Shown here piece after piece: positions 56,514 to 64,000 of a stretch of DNA of 64,000 nt. Each line of letters starts with the position of its first letter. Within the stretch, counting starts at the first letter, position 1. Source of the DNA: Oceanobacillus sp. CFH 90083 (GTDB taxonomy: Bacteria > Bacillota > Bacilli > Bacillales > Amphibacillaceae); assembly GCF_009389585.1 (NCBI RefSeq), contig NZ_VIYG01000004.1, forward strand, positions 1 to 64,000. The letters are read 5' to 3'. The notes under the pieces were generated by a model. The model searched no databases, had not been told where the DNA came from, and worked only from the letters and a program-made list of their open reading frames with translations. Both the position numbers and the translations under genes were made by a program.

Positions 56514-57269
56514 ATGATGAAAGCACAGCGAGTAACTGCAATACTTGAATACGTGAAAGAAAAAGAATCTGTATCACTTGATGAACTAGTAGATCGTTTT
56601 GGTGTGTCTAAAAACACGATCCGGCGGGATATTCAGGAGCTTGTTGACGAAGAACAATTGGTGAAGGTCTATGGTGGAGTATCTATTTCAAAGCCATTAA
56701 CTGTTCCTTATCAGGACCGTAAAGTAAAGCAATTCCATGAGAAAAAGACACTTGCTAAATTAGCGGCGGAATTTATTGAGGATGGAGATATTATTTTTAT
56801 TGATTCAGGAACTACTACGGTAGAACTGCTGGATTTTATCAAGTATAAAAATATTACTATTGTAACAAATAATCTCGACTTTACTTTGGACGCCAGTATC
56901 TATCCCAATTTAAATATATATTCAACGGGAGGGGTTTTTGAAAGATCAACAAGATCATATGTTGGAACAGAAAGTGCAGATGTTATTCAAAAATATAATT
57001 TTAATAAAGCTTTTATGGCTTCTACCGGAATTTCACTGGATAAAGGGATAACCAATTCTTCTCCATTAGAAACACAGGTTAAATCGAATGTGATTAAAAA
57101 AAGTGAGCAGGTGTTTATTCTTGTAGACCATACAAAATTTAATAAATATGCATTAACAACTTACTGCAGCTTTGAGGACATTGATTATTTGATAACCAAT
57201 CAAGAGCCGTCACAAGAATATATAAAACATAGTGAACAGAATCAATATGAATTAATTTATCCAAGGTAA
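56514..57269 (+). CDS. DeoR-family regulator, IolR-like paralogue
   Basis: A 251-residue DeoR regulator with helix-turn-helix SLDELVDRFGVSKNTIRRDI near residues 20-39 and effector domain signatures DGDIIFIDSGTTTVEL and VTNNLDF. It is clearly paralogous to the IolR of this window (shared NTIR, FIDxGTT, KYNFNKAFMA and ALTTYC blocks). It precedes the PTS EIIB/EIIA pair and so may regulate it; the ligand is probably a phosphorylated sugar or cyclitol acid. GAAGGGGGA precedes the ATG. Confidence 0.87.
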   Translation: MMKAQRVTAILEYVKEKESVSLDELVDRFGVSKNTIRRDIQELVDEEQLVKVYGGVSISKPLTVPYQDRKVKQFHEKKTLAKLAAEFIEDGDIIFIDSGTTTVELLDFIKYKNITIVTNNLDFTLDASIYPNLNIYSTGGVFERSTRSYVGTESADVIQKYNFNKAFMASTGISLDKGITNSSPLETQVKSNVIKKSEQVFILVDHTKFNKYALTTYCSFEDIDYLITNQEPSQEYIKHSEQNQYELIYPR

Positions 57270-57350
57270 CCTTATAAGCCTGATTTAAATGCTTCTTTGT
57301 ATGCAGAAGAATTGCATTCCTGGGGAAAAATCTTTAATATAAGATAAAAC

Positions 57351-57420
57351 TTCACACTGTGAAAAAGTACACAATCATTAAAGTTCTCTTTTCATATTCC
57401 AGGTGCACGAAACAGTGTGA
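57351..57420. promoter_or_regulatory. Operator-like palindrome and inverted repeat before the EIIB gene
   Basis: TTCACACTGTGAA (57351-57363) is a perfect palindrome, and its half TCACACTGT has an exact complement ACAGTGTGA at 57412-57420. Possible operator pair for the DeoR protein encoded upstream. Confidence 0.5.
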
Positions 57421-57455
57421 CGAATATAAGTGGAAAAAAGAGGTGTGTGTAAATA

Positions 57456-57752
57456 ATGGAAAAAGTAATTGTAGTATGTGAAGCGGGGATTACAACAAGT
57501 TTATTGGTAAAAAAATTAAACGATCTTGCCCAAGAAAAAGGACAGGAAGTTGATATTCAATCGAAAAGTCTGGAAGAAGGGTTAGACTATATTAAAGAAC
57601 ATAATGTAGATGTTGTACTATTGGGGCCGCAAATTCACCATATTGCTAAGAAATATGAAGCGTCAACGGATGCAAAGGTTGCTAAAATTACAGTGGAAGA
57701 CTACAATACCATGAATGTTTACAGCATTTTTGAACAAGTAAGTGAGGCATAA
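57456..57752 (+). CDS. PTS EIIB component, lactose/cellobiose type (orphan)
   Basis: A 98-residue EIIB protein. The phosphocysteine loop VVCEAGITTSLLVKKL gives Cys8 as active site, and LLGPQIHH is the second family motif. It would carry phosphate from EIIA to a beta-glucoside or chitobiose at an EIIC. No EIIC gene is present on either side, although the DNA downstream is intact. It therefore works with an EIIC encoded elsewhere or serves signalling. The EIIA gene starts three bases after its stop. Confidence 0.86.
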   Translation: MEKVIVVCEAGITTSLLVKKLNDLAQEKGQEVDIQSKSLEEGLDYIKEHNVDVVLLGPQIHHIAKKYEASTDAKVAKITVEDYNTMNVYSIFEQVSEA

Positions 57753-57754
57753 CA

Positions 57755-58060
57755 ATGGCAATTGATGTAGAAGTATTTATGCCTTTGATTACAGAAGCCT
57801 CTCAAGCAAAAACATTGGCTTATCAGGCATTAGACCTAGCAAAGGAAAAAGATGTGCAAGGATATGAAACAGGCATAGCTGGTGCTAAAAAGCATTTGAT
57901 AGCTGCTCATAAAAAACAGACGGAGCTTTTGCAATTGAACAGTCGTGATCAGCAGACAGATATTAATATCTATGTCATTCATGCGATGGACCATGTGACA
58001 AATGCTCAAATGATTTGTGACATGGTGCAGGAGCTAGCAGAGCTTCATTTGAAAAAATAG
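57755..58060 (+). CDS. PTS EIIA component, lactose/cellobiose type (orphan)
   Basis: A 101-residue helical EIIA protein of the lactose/cellobiose family. His76 in VIHAMDH is the expected phosphorylation site and Asp79 the metal ligand that holds the trimer, so it looks functional. The usual family text there is HAQDHLM, so local sequence has drifted. It is coupled to the EIIB gene and ends with a terminator, so this two-gene unit is complete without an EIIC. Confidence 0.85.
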   Translation: MAIDVEVFMPLITEASQAKTLAYQALDLAKEKDVQGYETGIAGAKKHLIAAHKKQTELLQLNSRDQQTDINIYVIHAMDHVTNAQMICDMVQELAELHLKK

Positions 58061-58083
58061 CTAATAAATAATAGTAAAAGATC

Positions 58084-58120
58084 ATCCTGTAATTGGTATA
58101 TCCAAGTACGGGATTTTTTT
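58084..58120 (+). terminator. Terminator of the EIIB-EIIA unit
   Basis: ATCCTGTA (58084-58091) pairs with TACGGGAT (58107-58114) with one G-U pair, followed by seven T. Confidence 0.75.
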
Positions 58121-58294
58121 ATGAAAAAAAGACGCGTACAGTAAATCAGGCAATATCAAATTAATCACAAAAAATAACAATAAATTAATCATAAATTGAT
58201 AAAAACTTGACTAAATATTATTTTTTATAATAGTATATAACATAGAAATAATGCTGGTTATTATATCTATAAATTTAACAAAGGAGAACAACAA

Positions 58295-59317
58295 ATGAAA
58301 ACGCTTAAAATCGGAGTTGCAGGATTAGGGAGATTGGGCTTAATTCATGCAGAAAATATCTATAATCTAAAAGGAGTCGAGTTGACAGCGGTTTCTAATT
58401 TAGATGAGGAAGTAAATAAACAGGTAAAAGAAAAATATAAAGTCCCAAATGTTTATACAAATTATGAGGAAATGCTGGAACAAACGGAGTTAGATGCTGT
58501 TTGTATTGTAACACCTTCTGGGTTTCACACAGAGCATATTCGTTTAGCACTGAAAAAGAATGTGCATATTTTTTGCGAAAAGCCAATTGGTTTAGAGGTA
58601 GAAGATATCAAACAAACCATCAAAGAAATAGAGAAAAGTGACCGCATTTTTCATTTAGGATTTATGAGAAGGTTTGATGATGATTATTTATATGCGAAAG
58701 AAATGATAGATAGTGGGCAAATTGGAGATATCTCCTTGATTCGTTCGTATAGTATTGATCCGATTCAAGGATTGGACAGTTTTGTTAATTTTGCTAAAAA
58801 AAGCCCGAGCGGCGGTCTGTTCCTTGATATGAGTGTCCATGATATTGATGTGGTTAGATGGTTAACAAAATCTGAAATTTCAACTGTTTGGGCAACAGGA
58901 ACCAATAAAGCTGCGCCGGAACTGAATGATCTAAATGAACTGGAATTAGGAACAGTTACAATGAAGTTGGACAATAATGTAACCGCTTTGCTGGTTGCCG
59001 GACGGACCGCTTCACATGGTTATCATGTAGAAACAGAAATCATTGGAACCAAAGGAATGCTGCGGATTGCTGCATCACCTGAAAAGAATAAAGTAGCTGT
59101 ATTTAATGAGCACGGCACGGTTCGTCCATCTTCTCAGCATTTTCCTGAGCGGTTTGCTGAAGCATATGTAAATGAATTGAAAGACTTTGCCCAATGCATT
59201 CGTGAAAATAAACAGCCTGAAGTGACTGCTGTTGATGGTTTACGCGGAACAGAAGTAGCGTTAGCATGTCAGGAGTCGTTTGATAGAAATAAATTAGTGG
59301 ATATTCAATATTTATAG
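58295..59317 (+). CDS. Gfo/Idh/MocA dehydrogenase, inositol-dehydrogenase-like
   Basis: A 340-residue dehydrogenase. The turn VAGLGRLGLIHAENI spans residues 8-22; Lys97 lies in CEKPIG, and Asp178 and His182 in FLDMSVHDIDVV complete the catalytic set. GFMRRFDDDY is shared with IolG-type enzymes. It is followed after 31 bases by a sodium/solute symporter gene and probably forms an operon with it, so that symporter may import the cyclitol it oxidises. Which isomer is unknown. Confidence 0.85.
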   Translation: MKTLKIGVAGLGRLGLIHAENIYNLKGVELTAVSNLDEEVNKQVKEKYKVPNVYTNYEEMLEQTELDAVCIVTPSGFHTEHIRLALKKNVHIFCEKPIGLEVEDIKQTIKEIEKSDRIFHLGFMRRFDDDYLYAKEMIDSGQIGDISLIRSYSIDPIQGLDSFVNFAKKSPSGGLFLDMSVHDIDVVRWLTKSEISTVWATGTNKAAPELNDLNELELGTVTMKLDNNVTALLVAGRTASHGYHVETEIIGTKGMLRIAASPEKNKVAVFNEHGTVRPSSQHFPERFAEAYVNELKDFAQCIRENKQPEVTAVDGLRGTEVALACQESFDRNKLVDIQYL

Positions 59318-59348
59318 GCAATGGCATATGGTTTAGGAGGAGAGTACA

Positions 59349-60941
59349 TTGAATTTATTTAGTATTATCAGTTTTATTGTTGTGCTGGTATTAATCTATC
59401 TCTATGCTTTTTACCGTACAAGAAGTATCGATAACAAAGATTCAGAGGGTTACTTTTTGGGGGGACGTTCGCTCGTTGGAACAACTGTTGGTATGACCAT
59501 TATTATGACTAACCTATCGACAGAACAGCTGGTAGGACAAAACGGTCAGGCCTATGTAGCTGGCATGGAAGTGATGGCTTGGGAAGTAACCGCTTCTATT
59601 GCTATTGTAATGCTGGCATGGGTGTTTTTACCGAAATATTTTAAATATGGCGTAAACACCATTTCTGATTTTATTGAAATCCGCTACGATACATTTACAA
59701 AAAGAATAGTATCCATTCTCTTTATATTTACCTATGTTGTCAGCTTTATGCCGGTTGTTTTATATTCTGGAGCATTAATTTTTAATGATTTATTCGGCAT
59801 TGAGCAACATTTAGGTGTCAGCCGAATAACAGCTGTCATTATTATTTCTACCATTATTGGTTTAGTCGGTGTTACCTATTTATTCGTTGGCGGCCTTTCC
59901 CTCATTGCCCATAGTGATTCACTATATGGCATTGGTTTATTGCTTGGTGGTATGACGATTACTGTTTTAGGTCTTATTGCGTTGGGTGAAAACAGCTTTT
60001 TTACTGGATTAGATCGATTTTTAACAAGTTCGCCCGAAAAATTAAATGCCTGGGGCGCACTGGACTCGCCAATTGTACCATGGCCGACATTATTCTTAGG
60101 AATGTTATTTAATAACTTATATTTTTGGTGTACGAACCAAATGATTGTTCAAAAAGCATTAGCTGCAAAAAGTTTAAAGGAAGCACAAAAAGGAGCAATG
60201 ATTGTTGGGTTCTTTAAAATCTCCGGTATGTTCTTCTTAGTTATTCCTGGTGTTATCGCATACAATATGTTTGGTGATGGCATGCAAATGGATCTTGCTT
60301 ACCCTGCGTTAGTAGCTGAAGTATTACCTGACTGGGCAGCCGGTCTGTTTGGAGCAGTGGTATTTGGAGCGATTATCAGCTCTTTCGTAGGAGCATTAAG
60401 TGCTACTGTTACTTTATTCAGCTTAGATTTCTATAAACCAGTCATTAATAAACAAGCAACAAACCGTCAAATTGCGAAAGCGGGAAGAGTTTTAACCATT
60501 GTCATTGGTGTTATTGTTGTTCTTGTCGCACCATTAATCTCTCTGTTTCCGCAAGGGCTATATGCAGTTATTCAAGAATTTAATGGACTATATAGTATGC
60601 CGCTCCTGGCAATTATTCTAGTAGGTTTCTATTCTAAAAAGACATCAGCAACTGGCGCGAAGATTACTTTAATATTCCACATTGCTGTGTATGCATTGTC
60701 TAAAGTCGTTATTCCGGATATCCATTATCTATATGTTTGGAGTGTCCTCTTCCTGGTAGATTTAGCTATTCTATATTTCTATAGCGTAAAGAGACCATCT
60801 CAAGAAGACTTCCAATTCGATAAATATCAAAACAAAGTAGATATTACCCCGTGGAAACATGTTAGATGGGTTGGTATTTTAATCTTAGTGATTGTAGTAG
60901 CATCTTATGTTGTCTTTTCTCCGCTTGTATTGGCTAGATAA
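59349..60941 (+). CDS. Sodium/solute symporter, SSS family
   Basis: A 530-residue membrane protein with about 14 predicted helices and the SSS-family pattern: SEGYFLGGRSLVG near residues 33-45, TNLSTEQLVGQNGQAYVAG in TM2, and the characteristic FNNLYFWCTNQMIVQKALAAKSL near 256-280, as in SGLT-type sugar transporters. It starts with TTG after TAGGAGGAGA. Pairing with the dehydrogenase upstream suggests sodium-driven import of an inositol or related sugar, in contrast to the proton-driven IolT porters. Confidence 0.87.
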   Translation: MNLFSIISFIVVLVLIYLYAFYRTRSIDNKDSEGYFLGGRSLVGTTVGMTIIMTNLSTEQLVGQNGQAYVAGMEVMAWEVTASIAIVMLAWVFLPKYFKYGVNTISDFIEIRYDTFTKRIVSILFIFTYVVSFMPVVLYSGALIFNDLFGIEQHLGVSRITAVIIISTIIGLVGVTYLFVGGLSLIAHSDSLYGIGLLLGGMTITVLGLIALGENSFFTGLDRFLTSSPEKLNAWGALDSPIVPWPTLFLGMLFNNLYFWCTNQMIVQKALAAKSLKEAQKGAMIVGFFKISGMFFLVIPGVIAYNMFGDGMQMDLAYPALVAEVLPDWAAGLFGAVVFGAIISSFVGALSATVTLFSLDFYKPVINKQATNRQIAKAGRVLTIVIGVIVVLVAPLISLFPQGLYAVIQEFNGLYSMPLLAIILVGFYSKKTSATGAKITLIFHIAVYALSKVVIPDIHYLYVWSVLFLVDLAILYFYSVKRPSQEDFQFDKYQNKVDITPWKHVRWVGILILVIVVASYVVFSPLVLAR

Positions 60942-60948
60942 TTTATTT

Positions 60949-60990
60949 AGAAAGCAAACACCCTCTATATAAAGGATGTTTGCTTTCTAT
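60949..60990. terminator. Terminator after the symporter gene
   Basis: AGAAAGCAAACA (60949-60960) pairs perfectly with TGTTTGCTTTCT (60977-60988), with a further CCT/AGG; AT-rich tracts lie on both sides. Confidence 0.75.
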
Positions 60991-61007
60991 TTATTTCGGT
61001 TAATGAT

Positions 61008-61205
61008 TTATTCATTTACAGTGCCGCTTTTTTCTTTGGACTTTTATCATCAAGCCAAATTTTTTCTAACTCTTCCAATGTCTTTCCTTTTGTCTCCGGT
61101 ACAAACTTCCAGATGAAGATGACAGCAAGTACACTCAACGCACCGTAAATCGAGAATGTCATACCGCCTAATACATCGTGGATTGGCGGGAATGTGGAAG
61201 AAATT
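61008..61205 (-). pseudogene. C-terminal remnant of an MFS sugar porter
   Basis: Read on the minus strand, this stretch codes ISSTFPPIHDVLGGMTFSIY, a last membrane helix, then FVPETKGKTLEELEKIWLDD and stops with TAA at 61008-61010. That is the last membrane helix and tail of a sugar porter like the one at 53878. Upstream the frame soon meets a stop and similarity ends near 61205, so about 400 N-terminal residues are missing. It is the trace of a lost fourth sugar porter, perhaps removed by recombination with a paralogue. Confidence 0.82.
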
Positions 61206-61317
61206 GCTGGTGAATGCGGTTTTAACAGTACTTCTCATTTTATCACTACATTCAAGAAAAATGTGGATATCTCCCCAAAGCAATTTAGGAATATCTTTTA
61301 CTAGGATATAATTATGC

Positions 61318-61344
61318 TGCAATTTGTTATGATAACAAATTGCA
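61318..61344. repeat. 27-bp perfect palindrome before the AGCS symporter
   Basis: TGCAATTTGTTAT at 61318-61330 is mirrored exactly at 61332-61344 around a central G. It could be an operator of high symmetry or a hairpin. It lies about 145 bases before the symporter start. No gene is seen in 61206-61488. Confidence 0.65.
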
Positions 61345-61420
61345 TATATTTTATTTGGATCTATTGTTTAATATTTCTTTATTTTCTAATAGATTTTTTA
61401 TAAACATTCGTATACAATAA

Positions 61421-61449
61421 AAAAATACAATTACTTTAATTGTATTTTT
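61421..61449 (+). terminator. Terminator-like hairpin just before the AGCS symporter
   Basis: AAAAATACAATTA (61421-61433) pairs perfectly with 61437-61449 around a three-base loop and ends in TTTTT. It stands 40 bases before the start codon, so it may attenuate or insulate the gene. Confidence 0.6.
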
Positions 61450-61488
61450 GTGAAAAAACATACATTAAATAAAGGGGGAGGTAAGAGG

Positions 61489-62865
61489 ATGGGAAATATA
61501 CAAAGTATAGTTGATGCTATTAATGGAGTAGTCTGGGGACCGATTACACTCATATTAATTGTAGGGACGGGGATATTTTTAACGCTTCGTCTGGGTTTTT
61601 TACAATTAAGAGATTTGCCTTATGCCCTCAAATTAACGTTTTCTAAAAGTAAAAAGAAAGATAAAGATGATAAAGGGGATATATCTCACTTTCAATCATT
61701 GATGACAGCTATGGCTGCAACGCTTGGAATTGGTAATATGACCGGGGTTGCTTCTGCTATTCTTCTTGGTGGAGTCGGTGCCCTGGTATGGATGTGGCTG
61801 GCGGCATTTTTTGGAATGGCAACGAAATATGGTGAAGCTATTCTTGCTGTTAAATATCGTACAGTTAACCATAAGGGCGAAATATCAGGTGGACCGATGT
61901 ACTATATTGAAAAAGGTCTGGGGTGGAAGTGGTTAGCTTTCTTATTTGCATTATTTGGCTTCTTAGCATCCTTTGGAATTGGAAACATGACACAATCCAA
62001 TACGGTTGCAGGTTCTTTACAAGCTACTTTTAATGTAAACCCTTGGATTACTGGTTTTGTATTGATGGTGCTTACAGCTTTAGTTTTATTGGGCGGGATT
62101 AAAGGGATTGGACGAGTTACTGCTATATTTGTTCCGTTTATGGCTTTGTTTTATATGTCGGGTGGACTTATCATTATTTTGTTAAATATTACAGAAGTTC
62201 CTGCTGCATTTGCAGTTATCTTTGAAGCAGCATTTAATCCTGAGGCTGTTGGTGGCGGAGCGATCGGCATTGCAATTCGATATGGTATTGCACGTGGGGT
62301 CTTCTCCAATGAAGCTGGTCTTGGATCAGCTCCTATTGCGGCAGCTGCAGCAAAAACGGATTATCCAGGGCGGCAGGCTTTGGTATCCATGACAGGAACA
62401 TTTCTTGATACAATGATCGTTTGTACAATTACTGGTCTTGTTATTGTGATGAGCGGTCTTCATTTACAATTAGGGGGAGATGCAGCACCTGTTATTACCG
62501 GGGAAGCATTCGAGTCTTTCTTACCGGGCTTAGGTAATTACATTGTTGTATTTGGTATTATCTTTTTTGCGTATTCAACCATTATTGGCTGGTCATACTA
62601 CGGAGAGAAATGCTTTGGATATATTTTTGGTGATCGTAATACCATCTATTATAAAGTAATTTTCTGTATCGTTGTTATGATTGGTGCAGGTCAATCCGTG
62701 CAATTAGTCTGGGATATTGCAGATATTTTCAATGGGCTAATGGCTATCCCCAATTTAATTGCTCTCTGTTTATTATCAGGTGTTATTGTATCTGAAACAA
62801 ACAAATTTAGAGAGGTACGGAAAAAAGAAAAAGAAGAGGAAAAGAAACAAAAGCTGGCAAGTTAA
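61489..62865 (+). CDS. Sodium/alanine (glycine) symporter, AGCS family
   Basis: A 458-residue membrane protein with about ten to eleven helices. Family signatures are GIGNMTGVASAILLGGVGAL near residue 85, GGPMYYIEKGLGWKW, GIARGVFSNEAGLGSAPIAA and a charged tail with many Lys and Glu. It imports alanine, glycine or similar amino acids with sodium. The ATG at 61489 follows GGGGGAGGTAAG; the frame also opens at a GTG at 61450, within the hairpin. It is unrelated to the cyclitol genes and marks the edge of that region. Confidence 0.88.
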   Translation: MGNIQSIVDAINGVVWGPITLILIVGTGIFLTLRLGFLQLRDLPYALKLTFSKSKKKDKDDKGDISHFQSLMTAMAATLGIGNMTGVASAILLGGVGALVWMWLAAFFGMATKYGEAILAVKYRTVNHKGEISGGPMYYIEKGLGWKWLAFLFALFGFLASFGIGNMTQSNTVAGSLQATFNVNPWITGFVLMVLTALVLLGGIKGIGRVTAIFVPFMALFYMSGGLIIILLNITEVPAAFAVIFEAAFNPEAVGGGAIGIAIRYGIARGVFSNEAGLGSAPIAAAAAKTDYPGRQALVSMTGTFLDTMIVCTITGLVIVMSGLHLQLGGDAAPVITGEAFESFLPGLGNYIVVFGIIFFAYSTIIGWSYYGEKCFGYIFGDRNTIYYKVIFCIVVMIGAGQSVQLVWDIADIFNGLMAIPNLIALCLLSGVIVSETNKFREVRKKEKEEEKKQKLAS

Positions 62866-63289
62866 CAGCTGTCTGATAATGGAGATATGTAGAAGGTAAG
62901 GAGGTATTCATAGAATCTGGATATAAAGAAAAGCGGGATACATGATGTGAAGGTGTTTACCTTTTCTTTAGATTAGCCGGAAAGAATAGCTTTGAAGCTG
63001 TGGATTGCCGTCCTATCAAGAGCATTGCAAATAAGTGAATAATCACAGCACAAGGAAGTCCTGATAAGAAAAGCTCGTGCATTCGCTTGAAAAAAGTGAA
63101 AGTGTACGAGTTTTTCTAATAGTATTTTAGGGACAGCTCCGGACATTCACGTACTGCTATTCGCTTCTATATGTGTATATTCTGCAATCTCTTCTATTGT
63201 GGCAGGAGCCTATAATTACTGTAATTCTTGCTTCAATGTGTTATGCTATTTAGAAATGATATGGCTTATTTAAAAGGGGGATCTGGAGA
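62866..63289 (+). terminator. Gap between AGCS symporter and fbp, with terminator
   Basis: AGAAAAGCTCGT near 63067 pairs with ACGAGTTTTTCT ending at 63117, giving a terminator of the symporter unit. I see no gene in the rest of this 424-base gap; CCTATAATT near 63210 could hold a -10 box for fbp. Confidence 0.6.
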
Positions 63290-64000
63290 GTGAATACAAA
63301 ATACCTTGATTTATTAGCGGAGAAATTTGATAGCGAAGAGAAGGTTGTGACAGAGCTTATTAATTTGGAGTCGATTTTGGACCTGCCAAAGGGAACCGAG
63401 CATTTTGTAAGTGATCTACACGGCGAGTACCAGGCTTTTCAGCATGTGTTACGAAATGGTTCCGGAAAGGTAAGAGAAAAGATAAATGATATTTTTAAAG
63501 ATAAGCTATCAGAGAAGGAGATAAATGATTTTGCGGCGCTCGTGTATTATCCGGAAGATAAGCTGAAGCTCATGAAACATCAATTTAATTCCAAACAGGC
63601 ATTAGACGAATGGTATGCAGAGAAAATCGATCATATGATTCACTTAATTTCCTATGCTTCCTCTAAATATACACGCTCTAAGCTGCGTAAGGCATTACCG
63701 GAACAGTTTGTATATATTATTGAAGAGCTTCTGTACAAGACAGATGAATATACAAATAAAAAGCCGTATTATGAAAAAATTGTTCAAAAAATTATCTCGC
63801 TTGGTCAGGCAGAGAAGCTGATTATTGGCCTATCTTATACAACACAGCGTCTTGTTGTGGATCATCTGCATGTTGTTGGAGATATCTATGACCGCGGACC
63901 GGAGCCGGATAAAATTATGGAAACGTTGATCGGTTATCATTCGGTGGATATCCAATGGGGCAACCACGATGTTCTGTGGATTGGTGCATATGCCGGCTCC
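63290..64000 (+). CDS. fbp: Fructose-1,6-bisphosphatase class III, N-terminal part (runs off the window)
   Basis: The frame is open from a GTG at 63290 to the window end, 237 codons, after AAAGGGGGATCTGGAGA. It shows the calcineurin-like metal motifs [27 protein letters not shown] and [10 protein letters not shown], in the order found in the class III enzymes of Bacilli, which have about 640 residues. The enzyme removes the 1-phosphate from fructose-1,6-bisphosphate for gluconeogenesis. That suits growth on inositol, which yields dihydroxyacetone phosphate and acetyl-CoA, though closeness to the iol region may be chance. Confidence 0.93.
   Translation, partial: MNTKYLDLLAEKFDSEEKVVTELINLESILDLPKGTEHFVSDLHGEYQAFQHVLRNGSGKVREKINDIFKDKLSEKEINDFAALVYYPEDKLKLMKHQFNSKQALDEWYAEKIDHMIHLISYASSKYTRSKLRKALPEQFVYIIEELLYKTDEYTNKKPYYEKIVQKIISLGQAEKLIIGLSYTTQRLVVDHLHVVGDIYDRGPEPDKIMETLIGYHSVDIQWGNHDVLWIGAYAGS

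Noticed and set aside
61206-61488. Glycine riboswitch before the AGCS symporter
   Set aside because: Such symporter genes often carry one, but this AT-rich region lacks the GC-rich conserved core; only simple palindromes are present.

Overview
The window looks like chromosomal DNA of a low-GC Gram-positive rod of the family Bacillaceae; an Oceanobacillus- or Virgibacillus-like organism is my best guess, not proven. The grounds are AT-rich sequence, strong GGAGG-type ribosome binding sites with frequent GTG and TTG starts, sigma-A promoters, CcpA-type cre sites, a class III fructose-1,6-bisphosphatase, and many proteins that resemble remembered Bacillus subtilis Iol proteins (IolI, IolS, IolG, IolH, IolT, IolA-E, IolJ, IolR). 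No rRNA, tRNA, CRISPR array or intact insertion sequence was seen.

Layout. (1) 147-820: an AbrB-type antitoxin and Doc-type toxin on the minus strand. (2) 1134-10019: a polyol PTS operon with a BglG/MtlR-like regulator, galactitol-type EIIA, EIIB and EIIC, two zinc alcohol dehydrogenases, a class II ketose-bisphosphate aldolase and an FGGY kinase. (3) 10152-14270: an Rpn-family remnant, a histidinol-phosphatase, an MFS exporter broken by a one-base shift in a poly-A run, and a short-chain dehydrogenase. (4) 14621-22197: a LacI regulator, two tandem paralogous ABC sugar-binding lipoproteins, two permeases (one with a large insertion) and an aldose epimerase; no ATPase is present, so a shared MsmX-type ATPase is likely. 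(5) 22733-36710: a cyclitol region with iolI, iolS and two versions of an AraC regulator plus iolG, iolH and iolT, each with related upstream regulatory DNA, and one more TIM-barrel isomerase. (6) 36935-41719, minus strand: acetyltransferase, VOC protein, ROK repressor with paired operators, MetE-like protein, MFS transporter. (7) 41870-51488, minus strand: the main iol operon, iolR-tautomerase-iolA-B-C-D-E-J and a dehydrogenase. (8) 51935-57269: a dehydrogenase/isomerase/sugar porter/LacI module with two matching palindromic operators, then an IolR-like DeoR regulator. (9) 57456-60941: orphan lactose-type PTS EIIB and EIIA without EIIC, a further dehydrogenase and a sodium/solute symporter. 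(10) 61008-64000: a sugar-porter remnant, an AGCS amino-acid symporter and the start of fbp.

How it works together (inference from families). Inositol isomers and related cyclitols enter through IolT-type porters or the sodium symporter. IolG-type dehydrogenases oxidise them to inososes, IolI/IolH/IolE-type TIM barrels isomerise or dehydrate these, and the IolD-IolB-IolC-IolJ-IolA chain takes the product to acetyl-CoA and dihydroxyacetone phosphate. The window carries five Gfo/Idh/MocA dehydrogenases and six IolE/IolI/IolH-type TIM barrels, which suggests several stereoisomers or glycosides feed one core pathway. Candidate cre sites lie before several units, so glucose repression is likely.

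The most unusual points are the two diverged iolG-iolH-iolT modules with shared putative AraC sites, the EIIB/EIIA pair that lacks a membrane subunit, the polyol PTS operon with an FGGY kinase, and several long perfect palindromes in regulatory gaps.
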